64,000 nt of DNA, taken from the NCBI GenBank assembly GCA_018806915.1, contig JAGKQI010000054.1, positions 1 through 64,000 on the forward strand, written 5' to 3'. Source of the stretch: Phytophthora colocasiae (Eukaryota; Oomycota; Peronosporomycetes; Peronosporales; Peronosporaceae). Below, one piece after another: positions 61,272-64,000 of this stretch; positions within the stretch are counted from its first letter, which is position 1; every line of letters begins with the position of its first letter. The notes beneath the pieces were generated by a model. That model saw only the letters and a list, made by a program, of their open reading frames with translations, was not told the DNA's origin and searched no databases. A program made the position numbers and the translations under genes.

Positions 61272-62843
61272 ATGAACGTCGGCGACGTAGCGCAACGCTC
61301 CTCGACGTCCTCCAATGCCGTGGGACCACCGATTACGGAAGTGCAGAGCCCTGGAGTTACGAATTACCACAGCATCGACCTACAAACGAAGGACTCGACG
61401 GAGCTGAGCTGTGCTAGTTCGCCAGGAGCCAGCTCGCTCAAGCGGTTTGCGTGCCAGTTCGACCCGGGCTCCAAAAATGGGCGCGTGCTGGTTCTGCTAT
61501 TCGACCGGAATGGTGACTCCGAATTCAAAGAAATGAGCAGGTTGGATGTGCTGCGGATGACGCAGCAGGCGGCGGTGCGCAGGGAAGAAGAGCCTGAGGA
61601 GATTGGAGAAGCTGTGGACGTTGCGGGGCCGCCACTTCGACGACTGGGAAGTATCGGAGTGAAGGGCCGACGAGCCAGTGTAAACTTGATGCGTGGAGAT
61701 GGCGGAGGCCCGGACGGACCCAACTACGCTACAGTCTGTGATGTTCAGGTGGGCATTTTGACCGCAAGGACATTTTTGTTGTGGAGAGAACACGTGCTGA
61801 TGGATGTTTTTAACTGTTTTGATGTAGCGAGTTCATGCGCGAGACATTCGACGAATGGAGAATGCGTTCTCCGTCTCCAATGAGCCATCGATAATAATTC
61901 GGAAGCAAGCAATTCTCATCAGTGCTGGTAAGAATCGAGCGACTGTCAATGTTTGAATGCTGGTACTGATTAAGTTTGATATTTGCAGACCCACTACGCG
62001 CGATTGTGATGCGTGACGTGTGTCTTGTGTACGTTCCAGACGGAGCTGATAGCCTTCTGTCTATTCTCAAAGAGCAGTTCGGCCAGACTGCTCGAGAGAA
62101 CGCGGAAGACCCGTACGAGTTCAGGTGAGGCTGACAGCGGTGGTTCTGGGTAGATTTCTAGGTTGCATGCTGAACAATAGCGTTTATGCATTTTATGCAG
62201 AGCACTAGAGGCGCTACTATCGACGGTGGCTCGGTACTTTCAAGCGGACTACGAGAAGCTCTCTCCTGTGGTTGTCTCGGCTTTGGATCGGCTAGTGCAA
62301 GGGAACCTACATTCACGAGAGCTGGAAACACTACGTGAGTTCAAGAACACTATGAACGAATTCGAGTCGCAAGTGGACGGAGTACGTCGTGTGCTGATGG
62401 ATCTGCTCGATAACGAAGAAGATCTGCGTTTGTTGTACCTCACTAAGCTGCACGAAGATCCGTCTCTTCTCACGGATCTATACAGCTTCGATTCCGAGGA
62501 GGCTGAAGTGCTGATTGAAACCTACTTGCAAGACATCTTCTCGACTCGTACGAAGGCGGATCTGATGCAGCATCGCATCACAAATACCGAAAGTTTGGTG
62601 ATGCTGAAGCTCGACTCGATGCGAAACTACTTGCTTCGAGTAGACCTGGTGTTTTCTCTGATGACAATCAGTCTTTCAGTGGGTACGCTGCTTGCTGGAG
62701 TGTTTGGTATGAATCTGGCTTCGGGTATTGAGGAAGCTTGGGGATGGTTCTGGGGAGTGACAATCACTTGTGTTGTCGCCTTCGTTGTGATCACTGCTAT
62801 TGGCATTTTGTTTTTCAGGCAGAAGGGGGTGCTGCAGATATAA
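61272..62843 (+). CDS. MRS2/CorA-type Mg2+ transporter, four exons
   Basis: Exons 61272-61748, 61828-61927, 61989-62124 and 62201-62843 join in phase to 451 residues; introns are 79, 61 and 76 nt with GT/AG ends. The protein has the MRS2 layout: a variable N-terminus, a helical cytosolic/matrix domain (RQAILIS-like strand as RKQAILISADPLRAIVM, then ALEALLSTVARYFQADYEKL and a long helix ending FSTRTKADLMQHRITNTESL), TM1 (VFSLMTISLSVGTLLAGVFG), the diagnostic GMN motif (VFGMNLASG) and TM2 (WGVTITCVVAFVVITAIGIL). It forms a pentameric Mg2+ channel, usually in the inner mitochondrial or vacuolar membrane; which applies here cannot be told. The first ATG downstream of the MITE is used. No frame damage. 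Confidence 0.93.
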
Positions 62844-62942
62844 TCTGCCTCTGCTTTCGTTTCAATACATTCATGTTGATAGACGACGTGCAAAGCGAAG
62901 TGTATTATTGACGTGCTGCTGTGAAATGCATGTTTCCAGTGA

Positions 62943-63945
62943 TTACTTCTTCTCAAATTTGACAGCACCAAGCGTGAACTGCTCCTGGCCGCCCTTCGCC
63001 AAAATCTCACCGAGCTTCGTGCCGATAAGATGATGGTTCGTAATCTTGATATCACGCTGCTTGCGAGGACGGTTCTTCTTCTTGTCCTCTTTCAGTCGGC
63101 GCTTCATCTGGCGACGACTTGCATCTACCTTAGCTTGTGTCGTCAGACCAGCTTGGACAAGCTTTTTGTCGAACTCAGCGCGATCTGACGGCCAGGATCG
63201 CAAAGTGTCCCGCCAGAGCTGGCGGATGTCATTGGAGCAGCCTACACAAGAAATGAGATGATTATTCATTCTGAAGCCGTTCAACTAAAATTGCGTCATA
63301 CCGTGTTTCACCATCTGAAACTTGGGGCCACGCTTTGGCAGCAGATCCCAGCGATCACTGCTTGCCACATTTCTTCTCTTTGCATCTGGAAAAGGGACGT
63401 CTAACGGGAGAAAGTCCTTGTCGAACTTGAACATGTATCTGCAGCACATGAAACTGTTAATCATAGAAAAATGTCAATATATCAACAGAAAACGCACTTG
63501 ATCTTCTTCGACACATTAGGATCACGCGTCGACGAGACACTCTTCGTTGCCATTCCTGCGAAAGGAGCGGGGCGTGTGGTGCTCGAGCTCTAGGCATAAC
63601 AAGTATAAGTCGGCACAGGGAATATGTAAAGGTGCACAGGAATAATAAGAGAACCTTGACAGCAGCAGAGACGCGGAACCAGTTGTCACCAATACGGAAC
63701 GCATCACCACGACGAATTTCGCTCGTAATATCTTGACTTGAATGGGCCAAGTAACTCCCAGCTTCAACTGTAGCAACGCCAGAAAGATCGACAAGGAAAG
63801 TTGGGCCACGCGAATAGTATACTTCTGCGCCCTTGTCCGCGTTCTTCAGGCAAATGATCTCTCCTGTGCGTGTCAGTTCCTTCAAATCATCCTCCACACC
63901 GACGTAACAGTCAATCAAATCTTCAATAGGCATGCCGTCAGGGGT
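62943..63945 (-). CDS. GTF2E2: Transcription factor IIE subunit beta, 3' part of gene
   Basis: Minus-strand exons 63945-63655, 63589-63498, 63438-63302 and 63241-62943 join in phase (introns 65, 59 and 60 nt; the first donor is GTTCTC). They give about 272 C-terminal residues; the 5' exon or exons lie beyond the window. The reading shows winged-helix type segments (MPIEDLIDCYVGVEDDLKEL, IICLKNADKGAEVYYSRG) and a basic C-terminal region (RQLWRDTLRSWPSDRAEF, RRQMKRRLKEDKKKNRPRKQ, then ITNHHLIGTKLGEIL). This corresponds to the human TFIIE-beta order of WH2, a LWRSVTV-like helix and a K/R-rich tail ending NEHLAGVL. TFIIE recruits TFIIH to the Pol II preinitiation complex. The gene is convergent with the transporter, with about 100 bp between stop codons. 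Confidence 0.88.
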
Positions 63946-64000
63946 CTAGAGCCACATAATAACCAGATTATCAATTGGTGCTTCGTAATAAATGCCTAGT
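63946..64000 (-). other. Intron sequence of the TFIIE-beta gene reaching the window edge
   Basis: Minus-strand CTCTAG before 63945 is the 3' splice site of an intron whose 5' end is not clearly inside the window. Confidence 0.55.

Noticed and set aside
61364..61793. Minus-strand frames opposite exon 1 of the Mg2+ transporter
   Set aside because: Shadow frames; the plus-strand gene splices into a clear MRS2 protein.

Overview
The window looks like repeat-rich nuclear DNA of an oomycete (Phytophthora/Pythium-like stramenopile). This is an inference from two Ty3/Gypsy families that both carry a chromodomain, one of them with a second RNase H; compact host genes with 66-95 nt GT-AG introns; and eukaryotic U6 and tRNA genes. 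No species-diagnostic gene was identified.

Layout. (1) 1-14045: two copies of one chromodomain Ty3/Gypsy element in tandem, sharing a middle LTR (6466-6886). The first copy is cut by the window edge; the second runs 6466-14045. Both are near-identical but full of 1-nt length differences. (2) 14046-15030: a 982-bp non-autonomous element with 13-bp inverted ends and a TTAA target (piggyBac-like), which splits a tRNA-Ser gene. (3) 15031-44179: the most striking feature, a 29-kb tandem array of 15 units of about 1.9-2.05 kb. Each unit carries tRNA-Ser(GCT), U6 snRNA and tRNA-Thr(CGT) on the plus strand and tRNA-Trp(CCA) on the minus strand. The RNA genes and the spacers are both almost identical from unit to unit. 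(4) 44180-46481: a broken DDE transposase, a convergent spliced ORF of unknown function, and a cluster of perfect hairpins. (5) 46482-60396: a 13.9-kb minus-strand LTR retrotransposon with nearly identical 1.37-kb LTRs and a 4-bp target duplication. Its pol has a degenerate Ty3 RNase H followed by a second, intact RNase H and a chromodomain, and a 2.8-kb antisense reading frame for a coiled-coil protein lies between pol and the 3' LTR. (6) 60397-64000: a small inverted-repeat element, then two host genes: a four-exon MRS2/CorA-type Mg2+ transporter (+) and the 3' part of the TFIIE-beta gene (-).

The RNA genes supply Pol III products for translation (three tRNAs) and splicing (U6). The mobile elements appear to have invaded the left edge of the array and the spacer between the array and the host genes. 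Many frameshifts in the retroelements are single-base changes in homopolymers, so part of the apparent decay may be sequencing error rather than biology.
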